Source of the DNA: Protopterus annectens | Lineage: Eukaryota; Chordata; Ceratodontiformes; Protopteridae | Direction: 5' to 3' | DNA length: 64,000 bases | Assembly: GCF_019279795.1 (NCBI RefSeq) | Contig: NC_056727.1 | Coordinates: forward strand, 1,209,676,077 to 1,209,740,076 | Shown here: positions 21,937-33,220 of the stretch, one piece after another | Position numbering within the stretch: position 1 is the first letter of the stretch | Layout of the letters: every line of letters begins with the position of its first letter | Translations under genes and position numbers: made by a program | The notes under the pieces: generated by a model | Told to the model about the DNA's origin: nothing | The model's database searches: none | Seen by the model: the letters and a program-made list of their open reading frames with translations, nothing else

Positions 21937-24067
21937 ATTTTACCTCCCCTTTGACCTTTGGGGTATGGTTGAGAGGGAACGGTAAAACGGACTCCCAAGG
22001 CAGAGAGAGTCTTTCCTTCCTGCTCACGAGTGAGTGTTTCTTTCACCTTGGGACCAAACAGAGGAACCATCAAACGGGGCGTTGGTGAAGGTGGACTTGG
22101 AACGGCTCCGCAAAATTACACAGGCGCATCCAGGATTGGCGCCTAAGGGCAACTCCTGAACCCGCTGCTCTGCTCGCTCCATCAGCTGCATGGGAGATAA
22201 GCCACATAAAGGAGTTAACTACAGAATTTAGGGTGGACAACTGAGCAGAGATCCTATCAGCGACTCCCTCAGGACAAGCACCCTGTATGGAATCTCCTAA
22301 CTCCTTGAGGAGATCCCTCTGCAACCTCGTGAAGTGAGTAAGATAGTTCAGAGATCGAAGTTTAAATGCCGCTGAACTAAATACACGCTTCCCAAATATG
22401 TCCATCTGTCAAGACTCCTTGTTTGGCGGATGAACAGAGGAAGAAGTCTCCGCCAACTCTTTCTTTGTGGCCGCCACCTCCATGGCATCTACGGGAAAGC
22501 CCTTAGACAAGAACTCTTTTCCAAGAGGGGCAGACAGAAACTTATTTGGCCTCCTGGGGACTGGCTCCACGGCATAGGGAGTATCCCACACCTTCCGACT
22601 AACCAGATCCATTAGTTCATCGATAGGTGGAGACACCCAAGAGGCAAAGGGTTGAGACCCGAAAGCCTTCAGGTACACAGACTCATCAGAAGTGTTGACA
22701 ATGGGCAAGTCGCACCTCTGCTTAAGGATCTCCAGGATGTCCACAAAGGAGACATCATCAGAGGACAATTTGGGGGACCCTTCAGACTCCTTGAGATCAG
22801 TGTCCGATGTCAGAGACTCATCCTGAGAGTCCATATGCTTCCTCTTGCATACCCTCTTCCGGGGGGTCCTCGAAAGGACATTCTGGGGAGGCTTTGGAAG
22901 AGTGGGGGCCACCAGCCAGTGGCTCCTGAGGCTGCAGGTCTCCGCTGTCTCCGGAGAGAGTAGGTGCTGAGACTGAAGCAAGTGCCCTGGGAGGAAGAGT
23001 GCTTGTACCACTGGCAGGAGCTGTAGGATGAGACAACACACTCATCACCTCGAAAGCCGACCTCTCCGGCTCTGAAGACCTCCCCTGCTCCAGAGACAAA
23101 GGTTGGCACCAGAGCCAGAGCCATCGGCTCAGAGATAGATGCAGGGTCCAAACTCACCCTGGCGGATGCACCGAGAGGAAGGCTCGGAATCTAAGATCGA
23201 TTCCAACCCTCCCCATCGGCACCGACAGAAGAGCTTTGGTCCCTGGACACGACGGACGGAGCAGGGTGTGTCAGAGCTGAACTCGGCTCCAATGCAGCAG
23301 CAAGGGGAGCCGGAACAGAGAGTTCCTCCGCTGGTAATAAGCACTCAGACTCTGAAAGGCCAACAAGGCCAGGAGGAGGAATAACAGATGAGGGCAAAGC
23401 TGGATAGAGTGGCTCCGGAATAGACTGGGTCGGAGCCAACAAAACTTCAGGCAGAGCAGACGACTTTAGGAGTCTCAGTATTACCCTCTCCACATCTTCT
23501 TCTGAAAGGCTCCTGGAAGATCTGGAAGCTAAAGTAGGGGATCTCGCCCTAGGAGGCACTGGAGACTTGATTAGCAAGGAGGCGGGGTAGGTATTCTACA
23601 GACAGGCTCCAAGCAATGGAGTCAACTGCTATTTCCAATGGTTCAGAAGTCGGCACCGAAGCACCTGTGACTGACTCTGATAACAAGATGCTCTCCTTCG
23701 AGGAGGCAGATTTTCATTTGACAGGCGGCTCCGAGACCCCAGCCGGTGCTGGAGAAGGCATTTTTGAAGATTTTGATTTTGACTCCGATCTGGATATTGT
23801 GGACTTGGAGGAAGCCGACGAACTAGATAAAGCTTCCTCAAAGGCTAGTTTCAAGAGACCCTTGAGTATCAGCTTGTTTTTTCTCTCCTGTAAAACTCTA
23901 GGAGAGAAAGCATGACAGAACAAGCATGACACTTGCAAGTGGATGGCCCCCAAACAGTAGACACAGCTACTGTGGCCATCCGTTAACGACATCTTCTGGG
24001 AGCATTTCATGCATTTTTTGAACCCAGAGGGTTTATGCTCCTTGCTATCCTTAGACATTGCAGGCAC
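21776..24067 (-). pseudogene. B1 gag, frameshifted
   Basis: Start at 'MPAMSKDS' (24067). The N-terminus has 'CMKC-x12-CVYC-x4-H-x4-CLFC', exactly the Cys/His spacing of family A gag despite little other similarity. A Ser-rich stretch follows (23700-23800), then 'VEPVPRRPNKFLSAPLGKEF' (about 22540) and 'GKRVFSSAAFKLRSLNYLTH' (about 22330-22400, equivalent to A 'GKKVYTS.TLA.RALN'), then an RG-rich tail (21776-21960). There are several frame breaks. Confidence 0.72.
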
Positions 24068-24697
24068 ACACGCAAAGCCAGAGGGGAGATAGGAAGAGAG
24101 AATAAATGAAGACCAAGTCCTCTAACTAAAACGGGCCTGGCCCTGCAGAAGAGTTACACGAGGATTAGGTCCTTCTAAGTTAAAAGGACCTAGCCCGGTT
24201 TAACAGAAACTAGGTTGTCTAACTTAAACAGACCAAGTATTTAACACAGACACACACAGAGGTTCAGTCACACAGAAAAAAAATTGAGATGTCAAAAATA
24301 CAAATTTTTCTGTAACCTACTAAAAGGCAGAAACTAGCAACAGCAATCCTATAAATATCACCTTAGCGGATCCCCGCCAAAGACAACAAGTTAACAGACA
24401 CCAAAAGGGTCCGAGCAGTACAAATAAATTAACAAGAGCCCCTGTTGATTAAGAGCTGAAAAAACCCCGCCAAAACTAACGCTCTACCTAGGCAAAATGC
24501 GCAAGGGCGCCTAACTAACTGGCACACAGGATACTAATACTACTACAGTCAAAAAAGTCCACAAGGACAACTTAGGCAAAAGCCTATAAGATAACAACAC
24601 TAAATAACACTAAATATGCAATATTCACTATGAATGTAAAGAATTTGAAAAGGACTTAGCCAGAGCCAAGAGAAGCACATCCGAACTCGTCGACACG
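24068..24697 (-). other. B1 5' leader
   Basis: Between gag and the right ITR. There is no coding potential. Several short near-repeats (GACCTAG/ACTAGGT-like stretches, 24150-24230) are visible. Presumably untranslated leader of the B1 transcript. Confidence 0.5.
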
Positions 24698-24858
24698 GCA
24701 AACGAGATCTGGGGATTGCACTGGTACACCATGGGATACCTGCTTAGCCACGAGCCAACCAGAAGTCTTCCAGCTTGTAAATCGGCAGAGTCTGAGCCAA
24801 GGTTCGGCTCCGAACCCATATGTAAAAATGAAGGTGAGACTGGACTACCTAACATGAT
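24698..24858. repeat. B1 right ITR
   Basis: Inverted copy of the inner left ITR; ends ...GGACTACCTAACATGAT. Lacks the left outer extension. Confidence 0.8.
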
Positions 24859-24921
24859 GGGTTATAGCATGCAGGAAAAACAATATCCTTGTGATAAAAA
24901 TGTATGGAGATTAAGACGAAA
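24859..24921 (-). pseudogene. Family C tyrosine recombinase, segment 3
   Basis: A short stretch reading 'HFYHKDIVFPACYNP' on the minus strand, matching the YR 'IFHKDRVSLRTNPS' block directly upstream of segment 2. It ends where a family A 5' fragment begins, so the rest of C is missing. Confidence 0.5.
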
Positions 24922-25220
24922 GTGCCTTGAGGCAAGAAAAGGTTCCCCAATGGGGTACTTAGCTTTGAAGACTTCGGACTGAAACTCGATTCGAAAATCT
25001 CAGGTGTCGGCCGACCGGCACTTGCGAACTGCTTCTGCTTCAGGCACCGCGCTGCAATAAAGACTTAAGAAAATGGCGTTGGATGCCTCTTATATACCCC
25101 TGGCGACTGACGTCAGGGAAGACGCCGGACCAAGACTTTGGAATTCAGGCCAACTGCGGGACCGCCTGACGACAGGATAACCCAAGTGTGATGACTGCAG
25201 CAGGGTAAGACAATGAACAT
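24922..25220 (-). mobile_element. DIRS-A3: 5'-end fragment only
   Basis: Begins just downstream of where the gag start should be (GAGGCAAGAAAAGGTTCCCC) and carries the complete leader and right ITR to GAACAT (25215-25220), with TATATACCCC and TGACGTCAG blocks. The body is absent. The flank to the right (CAATATCC...) is LINE sequence. Confidence 0.8.
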
Positions 25221-26085
25221 CAATATCCTTTGGCTAAACGCCAAAAAGTGTATAGTCATCCCCCTTTGGCAAAAACAAAGTGCCCACAAATTACCACATA
25301 GATGGTAATCCATTAAGTACGGAAGTAGTAATTAGGGACCTGGGGACCCAAGCTGATAGCAATCTCTCATTCGACAACCACGTGGCCAAAGTGGTTAGAA
25401 AAACATTTTATATAGCCCACCTAATCATGAAGGGATTCACATCTAGATCAGGAGAGGTCATCGTGCCGCTTTACTCATCCCTCATCAGGCCCATAATTGA
25501 GTACAATGCCCCCTTTGGGATGTACCTTACCAGACACCTGCAGCAACTGGAAAGACCCCAAAAGTACCGCACCAAGAGGATCAAAGGGCTCAAACAGATG
25601 CCATATGCTGCCCGGTTAAAGAAACTCCAGCTCTACTCAGTGGCATACCACCTGCTCAGAGGCGATCTGTGCCTGACGTATAAAGCCATGTCCAACCCGG
25701 AATTAATGGACATGCTGCACCTCGGAAAATCCAAATCCCATCAAGCTACGCGCTCGAGAGACTTGAACCTCAACCCTGAAATAAATAAGACATGCTGGAG
25801 GGACAGATTCATAACCCAGGGTCTCCCTTCACTCTGGAATAAAATCCCAGTCCAGGTTGGGCAGAGTCCCTCATTGACTCTCTTCAAGAGGAATCTTGAC
25901 GAGTGGATGGGAGAACGTAGATTTACTCCGGGTATCACTTCTGTGTCAATGTTAGACAGAGGCACAGTATACTAACCTCGAAAAAGGGCACAGCAAAATT
26001 CATTTAAAATGGGGGACGAAAGTCAAACACACTCTGGCTAGGCTTGTAAATGCCCTAGGGCAGATAGCCTAGTATGAACCTATGA
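25221..26085 (+). mobile_element. CR1-like LINE, 3' half
   Basis: Plus-strand RT C-terminal region, then a short 3' UTR ending near TAGTATGAACCTATGAATG (about 26070-26088). The 5' part is absent: it starts inside RT directly at the end of A3. A matching 3' end is seen reversed at 61345-61450. Confidence 0.75.
25280..25975 (+). pseudogene. CR1-like RT thumb / C-terminal region (5'-truncated)
   Basis: An open reading of 231 codons. 'VIRDLGTQADSNLSFDNHV' is the 'VKDLGV..D..L.F..H' block. 'PLYSSLIRPIIEYNAP' (palm to thumb transition), 'LERPQKYRTKRIKGLKQMPY' and 'GDLCLTYKAMSN' follow, then a conserved end 'LWNKIPVQVG...LFKRNLDEWMG'. The catalytic YADD lies upstream and is missing, so this is a remnant rather than a gene. 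It is unusually free of stops, which suggests a fairly young copy. Confidence 0.75.
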
Positions 26086-27031
26086 ATGCTGTAGAGGTAG
26101 AAGTTGCCCTAATGGAGTGTGTTCTGACCCCCTGAGGGTTTGGTTTCCCATGGTGTTTGCAGCAGAAATGCATCCAGTTTACACAGTGAATACAGGATAC
26201 ACTATTTGGAAAAATGTCTGTTTTGAAATGGCCTTGCCCTCTGCCCCTGGTGCAAAACTGAGTAGTAACTGGTCAGATTTCCTGAAGGGCTTAGTCTTAT
26301 CCAGGTAGAATTTGAGCTATCTGTACATGTCCAAGGAGTGCAGGATCCTTTCCCCTTTATTTTGAGGATTAGGGTAGAAGGACAGCTAATGAAGAGATTG
26401 GTTGAGAGCCACGCTGGACATCACTTTAGGCATAAAGGAAGGATTAGACCTGAGGGAGACCCTGTCAGCATGAAAAATAATAAAGGGTTCCACAGCCATA
26501 AGTGCATGTAGCTCAGACACTCTTCTAGCTGAAGTGATGCCCAGAAGCACGGCCGTTTTCCGAGAGAGGAATGTTAACTCTGCTGACACTGCAGGTTCAA
26601 AGGGGGGTAGTGTGAGCTTTTCAGTACAAAGTTAAGGTCCCACGCAGGGGTGGGTGCTCTCCTTGGTGGCCTTAAGTTGTTTGCCCCTCTCAGGAACTGT
26701 TTGATAAAAGGGACAGAGAAGATAGGCGGCTCAGTGTTGTAATAAGCCGAAATGGCAGAGGCATGGATTTTAATGGAGAAGGATATGCCTCTGTGGAGTA
26801 GATCTGCTAAGTAATCCAGGATTATAGGTAGGGAGGGCAGTGCTGTGTCCTCACCTTTAGACTAAATCCAGGAGCAATTCCCTTTACACTTATCAGCATA
26901 GGATTTCCTTGTACTGGGTCTTCTGGCTTCCAGAATGATGTCTGGTACCTGCTTGCTTAGGCTAATCACTGGGGGAGAATTCAAGGAATAAGCCAGTCTG
27001 GATTCAGGGTTTGCAGCTGCGGATGCAAGGT
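26086..27031 (-). pseudogene. DIRS-A4: YR fragment
   Basis: Family A YR without termini. 'RRPSTRKSYADK' (about 26890-26925) and 'SARRVSELHAL' (about 26500-26530) are recognisable, with frameshifts between. The HxxR/Tyr end is cut at 26086 by the LINE 3' end. On the right it is interrupted by A5 at 27032. Its pol and gag are not found to the right of A5, so that part was lost. Confidence 0.75.
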
Positions 27032-27232
27032 AGTACAGTTGTGTACACTTACCATAAATGTAGACGTTCAAGTGTATTCACTGTTGCAGTCATCACATTT
27101 GGGTTATTTGCCTGCAGGTAGCCCTCAGCCAGCCTGAATACCAGAGTCTTCGGATTTCTGCGTCAGATGCTGTCGCTTCTTCCTTGATGTCAGGGGTATA
27201 AAACATGCAGCCGACGTCATTACATCGTTTTT
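27032..27232. repeat. A5 left ITR
   Basis: AGTACAGTTGTGTACACTTACC...: gamma-type outer end, with TATAAAACATG near 27198. It is more diverged than other copies, in line with A5 being the older host of A6 and A7. Confidence 0.82.
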
Positions 27233-27416
27233 GTTGCCCCAGATGTCAGGTGCCCCTCTAATGGGATACAATTAAATCTGTAAATATACAAGGTTATACC
27301 TCCAACAAAAAAACAAATACAACAAAGTTTTTAAGCATAGTAAAGGAAAGAAGAGGTACAGCCAAAAGATGTCAGGGGGCTGGAGGGAGGATAACCAGGA
27401 CTGCAAAAGGTAAAAT

Positions 27417-27935
27417 ATGATACAAGGCTGTACAGCCATGAGGGCCTGTAGCTCTGAAACTCTTCTTGAAGTAATTGCTAGTAGCAGAGCTGTCTTCCAT
27501 GATAAGAACTTTATATCAGCGGTAGCAGCTGGTTCAAATGGAGGCAGGGTGAGCTTTTCCAACACATAATTGAGGTCCCATGCAGGTAATGGTGATCTTC
27601 TAGGAGGCCTTAAATTTTTGGCTACTCTAAGATACTGCTTTAGTAAAAGGATGAGAAAAGATTGGTGGCTCTGTATTGTAATGAGCGAAAATGGCAGAGG
27701 CATGGATCTTGATAGATGAGAAAGATAGGCCTTTGTCAAGCATCTCAGTTAAGTATTGTAATATCTGAGGAATATGTGGTTCTGCTGTATCAGTTCCTTG
27801 TGCTTGATTCGAAGCGCAGAATCTCTTCCATTTGTCAGCATAAGATTTTCTAGTACTAGGCCTTCTGGCTTGAAAATGACATCCATCACAGCTTTACTGA
27901 GAGGTGCCGATTGTATGATTACATGATTAGCCATG
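27417..27935 (-). pseudogene. A5 tyrosine recombinase, N-terminal part only
   Basis: Contains the start ('ARRPSTRKSYADKWKRF'-like, about 27810-27870, frameshifted), 'NLRPPRRSPLPAWDLNYVLE' (about 27540-27610) and 'SRRVSELQALMAV'. After 'MAVQPCIIF' the reading passes straight into the purine tract beside the ICR site, so HxxR and Tyr are deleted. Confidence 0.8.
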
Positions 27936-27944
27936 CTGCCAGGT

Positions 27945-29719
27945 TCAGGGTCTGTAGTTGATTGTGCAGGATATGTATTGCTGGGACAGTAGTTGTGGTC
28001 TTTGAGGCAAGGTCCAAGCTGGGTATTGAGACAAGTTCCTTAGGATTGGGTACCAGTATTGGTGGGGCCAGTCTGGGGCAATTAATATCTTCTTTGGCTT
28101 CTCTTGTCTTAGGAGGACTTTAGGTAGAAGAGGCAGAGGAGGAAATACGTAAACTGATTCCACCTGAAGGATAGGGCGTCCACTTTCCATGCTGGTCTGT
28201 GATAAGTCCTTGTGCAGAATCTTTTCAATTGATAATTTTGAGGAGAGGCAAATAGATCTACGTCTGGGCTCCCCCATTTCTCTGTTATCATGCTGAAGAC
28301 TTGTGGATTTAGTTTCCACTCGTGAGGATCCATAAGGGTTCTGCTTAAATCGTCTGCCAGAGTGTTTTGTTTTCCTGGCAGGAATTGAGCTTGAAGATTT
28401 ATTTGGTAGGTCAAAGCTGTGCCCCACAGTGCCATGGCTAATCTGCAAAGGGGGTAGGAGTGTGTGCCCCCTTGCTTGTTTATATACCACATGACTGTGG
28501 TGTTGTCCGTCTTTATCAGTAGTTGTCCTGGATGAAGTAAGTCCTTGAAGGCTGTTAGGGCATTTTGAACAGCTAGCATATCTTTCTGGTTGATATGCAG
28601 ATGCATGTGTTTTGGTGCCCATATGCCCTGAATGCATCTTCCTGCCTTGTGGGCCCCCAGGCATAATCTGATGCGTCTGTTAAGGTTTGGCTGGCAGGGG
28701 GTAGAGTGAAGGACCGTCCCATGTTTTGGTGACAGGCCATTGCCCACCACAGAAACTCCTGTTGCAGGCAGGGAATGAGAGGAATCATTGTTTCCAGACT
28801 GTGTGAATGTTGACTCCATAAACTTTTTAGATACCATTGAAGTTTCCTTTTATGCAGTCTTGCATATGAAATTAGAAGGATGTAGGATGCAGGATGCCAT
28901 GAAGCCCAGAACATGCAGAATTTGTCTTGCAGAAGACTGGGTTTTTGTTGCCATCAGTTTGAAGTAAGCAGTCAGTTGCCTTTGTTTGTCTGGTGTGAAG
29001 TAAGCCATCTGGGCAGTTGTATTCAAGCTTGCACCCAGGAATGTTATCTTTTCAGAGGGTACCAGTTGTGATTTCTTTTCATTTATTGTGTACCCTAGGC
29101 ATGATAGAAGCCTTTTCACAAACGCCAGGTGTCGTAGAAGTGTCCTTGTTCTCTGCTTTAATGAGACAGTCGTCCAAGTAAGGATATATTTGTATATTTC
29201 TTTGTCTGCAAAATGCAATTACTGGTGCCAGGCACTTTGCAAAGACCCTGGGCGCAGTAGATAAGCCAAAGGGCAGTGCAGAAAATTGGTAGAGCATTAA
29301 GCCAGCCTTGAATCTGAGGCATCTTCTGCACGACCTATTGGGACATGCAGGTATGCCTCTTTTAGGTCTAAAGTCACAAGCCATGCATTCTTGCCCAGCA
29401 TGGGCAGGAGCTGCTGCAAATGAGCATTTTGCATTTTGGAATGTCCAGGTATGTGTTCAAAATCGATAAATCCAGTATTGGCCGCCAGGCCTTGTCCTTT
29501 CTGGGTACCAAGAACAGTCTTGAGTAAAAACCTTGTCCTTTTTCATGTTATGGTACTGTTTGAATGGCCCCCATATCCATGAAGGAGTAACCTGTTTCTG
29601 TGCCTCTGCCCATTAATATTTTGGCAGATCTGGCCAACCACTGTCATTGGCAGAGTGCGGAAATGGAATCTGTATCCCTGTGATACGATGTTTAGTACCC
29701 ACTTGTCCTGGGTTATTAA
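27945..29719 (-). pseudogene. A5 pol, main part
   Basis: MT-like and RNase H reading 28109-28837 ('KTDNTTVMWYINKQGG' about 28470-28515; 'DLFASPQNYQL' about 28230-28265), RT pieces 28850-29384 with 'YLDDCLI' (about 29163-29180) and 'LPFGLSTAPRVF' (about 29240-29280). Many small deletions break the frame. The RT N-terminal part is cut at 29719 by A6 and resumes at 35252. Confidence 0.82.
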
Positions 29720-29929
29720 AGTACAGTTCTGTACACTTACCATAAATGTAGATGTTCGAGTGTATTCACTGTTGCAGTCATTACACTTGGGTTATCCTGC
29801 TGGCAGGCTACCCTCAGTCGGCTTGAATTCCAAAGTCTAGGTCCGGCATTGGTTGCTGTCGCATCTTCCCTGACGTCAGTGCGCCAGGGGTATAAAAGAT
29901 GCAGCTGATGCCAATTTATTCAGTTTTTC
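29720..29929. repeat. A6 left ITR
   Basis: Gamma-type outer end (AGTACAGTTCTGTACACTTACC), TGACGTCAG and GGGGTATAAAAG pointing into the element. Pairs with 35073-35251. Confidence 0.86.
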
Positions 29930-30108
29930 TTGCCCCAGATGTCAGGTGCCCCCCAAAGGGTAGGCTAAAAATATGCCAATAAAACATGCATGCACCAAAA
30001 TATATATAATACCTTCATCTACAAGCAAATACACCACATAGGTTGCATAGGTTAGAGAAGAGCAGATAAATTACAGCAAAGATATGGGGGATGGTGGGTG
30101 GGTAACCT

Positions 30109-30210
30109 GGACTGCAACAGTGAATACACTCGAACATCTACATTTATGGTAAGTGTACACAACTGTACTATGTTCTTCGTGTTTCACTGTTGCAGTCATT
30201 ACACTTGGGT
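30109..30210. repeat. A6 internal complementary region
   Basis: Mirrors both gamma ends: GTAAGTGTACACAACTGTACT then ATGTTCTTCGTGTTTCACTG. The gamma-specific bases are present in each half. Confidence 0.88.
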
Positions 30211-30242
30211 TGAATCCCAAAGCTAAGGTTGAGAGGCTGGAG

Positions 30243-31260
30243 CTAAATAGCATTAGGAGCAGCTATGAGGCCCTGCAGAACTGCAGTGGCAAAGCCTGCC
30301 CTGGTTTAGAGTAGAGTGGTAAATTATAGTGCTTTGTAAAGGTGTGCACTGAACTCCAGGTTGCAGCCTCTAAAATGTCTTTGGTTGGTACTCCCCTGAG
30401 GAAGGCTGCTGCTGTGGTAGAATGTGGCCTAATGCCCTTAGGCACTGGCTTGCCATGTTGTGAATAGCAGAAACGGATGCAGTGGCCTATCCACTTTGAA
30501 ATAGCCTACTTTGTGATAGCCTTTCCTTGTGATCCTGCAGCATATGCCACTAGTAGTTGCTCTGTCTTTCTGAAAGCTTTGGTTCTGTTCAGGTAGAAGC
30601 GTAGCTGCCTGTGTATGTCCAAAGAATGCAGAATTTTCTCCCCCTTATTCTGTGGGTTTGGATAAAAAGTAGGCAGATGAATAGTTTGGTTAAGGGCCAC
30701 AGTGGACACTACCTTAGGCATAAATGTCGTGTTTGTCCTCAGGGAAACCCTGTCTGGATAAAAAAAAGATAAAAGGTTCCACAGCCATAAGTGCCTGTAG
30801 CTCTGAGACCCGTCTTGCAGAGGTTATTGCTACGAGCAGAGCGGTTTTCCCAAGATAAAAACTTTACATCAACTGTAGCGGCTGGCTCAAAAGGAGGCAG
30901 GGTGAGTTTTTCCAAAACATAATTGACGTCCCATGCAGGTATTGGTGATCTCCTTGGAGGCCTTAAGTTTTTGGCTCCTCTGAGATACTGCCTTAACAAT
31001 GGATGAGAAAAGATTGGTGGCTCTGTGTTGTAATGAGCCGAAATGGCAGAGGCATGAATTTTGACTGATGAAAAGGATAGGCCTTTGTCCAGCATCTCAG
31101 TTAAGTATTGCAAAATCTGAGGAATATTTGGTACAGCTGTGTGAATTCCTTGTGCCTGGTTCCAAGCACAGAATCTCTTCCATTTTCCAGCATAAGACTT
31201 TCTGGTACTAGGCCTTCTGGCCTCCAAAATGACATCCATTACAGCTTTAGTGAGAGGCGT
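30243..31260 (-). pseudogene. A6 tyrosine recombinase, active site damaged
   Basis: 'ARRPSTRKSYAGKWKRF' (about 31190-31230), 'GLSFSSVKIHASAISAHY', 'NLRPPRRSPIPAWDVNYVLE'. The HxxR box reads 'HSTT': a small in-frame deletion removed the Arg and its neighbours ('HSTRATATSAAF' in relatives, 'HSTTAAAF' here, about 30405-30425). 'AATWSSVHTFTKHYNL' remains. There are further frameshifts near 30740 and 30850. Confidence 0.85.
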
Positions 31261-31271
31261 GTTTTGTATTA

Positions 31272-33220
31272 CTACATTATCCGCCATGCTGCCAGATTTA
31301 AGGTCTTTAATTGACTGTGCAGGATCCGATTGCTTTGTTGGCATAGTAAATGAGGTATTAGAGGCAAGGTCCAAGCCGGGCATTGAGACAAGTTCCTTAG
31401 GATTGGGTACCAGTGCTGGCAGGGGCAGTCTGGGGCAATCAGTATCATCTTTGGCTTCTCTTGTCTGACCTTTAGGAGTACCTTGGGGAGGAGAGGCAGT
31501 GGAGGAAAGGCATATACTGTTAAGCTTTTCCAGCTGAAAGAGAGAGCGTCCACTTTTCCATGCTTGTCTGTGATAAGTCCTTGTATAAAAATCTTTTTAG
31601 TTGGTAGTTGTGAGGAGACGCAAATAAATCTATATCCAGGCATCCCCATTTCCTTGATATGCTGAAGACATGGGGATCCATGAGGTTTCTGCTTAGTTCG
31701 TCTGCCAGAGTATTTATCTTTCCTGGCAGGAATTGTGCCTGCAGATGTACCTGGTAAGTTAAAGCTGTGTCCCACAAAGTCATGGCTAGTCTGCAAAAGG
31801 GGGTAAAAATGAGTGCTTCCCTGCTTGTTTATATACCACATGACCGTGGTGTTGTCCGTCTTTATCAGTAGTTGTCCCGGATGAAGTAGGTCCTTGAAGG
31901 CTGTCAGGGCAATCTGGTCAGCTAGTATCTCTTTTTGATTGATATGTAGATGCATTTCGTTTGTGGACCATGTTCCTTGAATACATCTTCCTGCCATGTG
32001 GGCCCCCCAGGCATAATCTGATGCATCCGTTGTTAATGTCTGCCTGGCTGGGGGTAAAGTGAATGGCTGTCCCTTGTTCTGGTGACAAGCCTTCGCCCAC
32101 CAACGAAACTCCTTTTGCAGGCAGGGAATAAGGGTAAGTATAGTTTCCAGGCTGTGGCAATGTTGAGTCCAAACACTTTTTAGGTACCATTGAAGTTTCT
32201 TCATATGCAGTCTCGCATATGGAATTAGTAGAATGCAACATGACATGAAGCCCAAAGCCTGCAGAATTTTTCTTGCAGTTAACTGGGCCTTTGTTGCCAA
32301 CAGGTTGAAATAGGTAGTCAGTTGCCTTTGTTTGTCTGGCGTGAGATAAGCCATCTGGGCAGTTGAATTTAAGCTTGCACCCAGGAATATTATCTCTTGA
32401 GAGGGTACTAGATTTGATTTCTTTTTGTTGACCGTGTACCCTAGGCCTGTTAGAAATCTCTTTACAAATGCCAGATACTGTAGTAGAATGTCCTTGTTCT
32501 CTGCTTGAATGAGGCAGTCGTCCAAGTAAGGATATATTTGTATTCCTCTTTGTCTGCAAAATGCAATTACTGGTGCCAGGCACTTTGTGAAGACCCTGGG
32601 CGCAGTAGATAAGCCAAAGGGCAGTGCAGAGAATTGGTAGTGCATTGAGCCAGCTTTGAATCTGAGGTATCTTCTGCATGTTTGTCTGATTGGGACATGC
32701 AGGTAGGCCTCTTTTAGGTCTAAAGTCACCAGTCAAGCCTTCTTGCCCAGCATGGGCAGAAGTTGCTGTAGAGTCAACATTTTGAATTTTGGTATATCCA
32801 GAAATGTGTTTAGAATAGGACAGGACCAGTATTGGTCTCCAGGTCTTGTCCTTTCTTGGTACCAGAAACAGTCTTGAAAAAAATCCTTGTCCCTGCTCTT
32901 GTTCTGGTACTTGTTGAATGGTCCTCATGTTCATGAGGGATGAGACTTGCTTTCGTACCTCTGCCCATTGCTGTTTTGGCAGGTCTGGCCAACCATTTGT
33001 CTTTGGCAGGGTATGGAAGTGAAACTTGTAGCCTTGTGACACTATGTCTAAGACCCATTTGTCCTGGGTTATTATGTGCCAGTTTTGAGAAAAAAAGTGC
33101 TAGTTTTCCCCCTAAAGGTGCTGCCAGGAGACAAGTACTTGGTGCAGGCAGGTGGAAGTCATTGAGACTGTTTCCTGTATGGTTGTGATTTGTCTTCTCC
33201 ACTTTTGGAAGTAGAAGCAC
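31272..33220 (-). pseudogene. A6 pol: RT, RNase H, MT-like domain
   Basis: 'TLDLKEAYLHVPI' starts directly after a TGA (32733-32735) that replaces the Trp of 'KAWLVTLDL' seen in A8. 'YLDDCLIQ' about 32512-32529; 'TTDASDYAWGAH' about 32000-32040; 'KTDNTTVMWYINKQG' about 31825-31870. A deletion in the 'PILDLSILNT' region near 32815 moves the first third out of frame. The final domain ends at 31272 ('LKTLNLAAW'). Confidence 0.86.

Larger units (their letters stand above)
18428..24858 (-). mobile_element. DIRS-B1: second-family DIRS element, inserted in family C YR
   Basis: About 6.4 kb with its own termini (GAAGTTATGTGCTCACCATAA... on the left), ITRs at 18428-18612 and 24698-24858, and ICR at 18731-18833. 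Gene order matches family A: gag, RT-RH-MT-like, YR. Protein similarity to A is moderate and the termini are unrelated, so this is a separate family. Flanks join the C reading '..HKDIVF..YNP' to 'FFMPKV', matching the YR consensus 'HKDRVSLRTNPSFMPKV'. A long 5' leader (24068-24697) sets it apart from A. Confidence 0.9.

Noticed and set aside
22652..23915. Plus-strand ORFs in B1
   Set aside because: Antisense to B1 gag, not shared with other elements.
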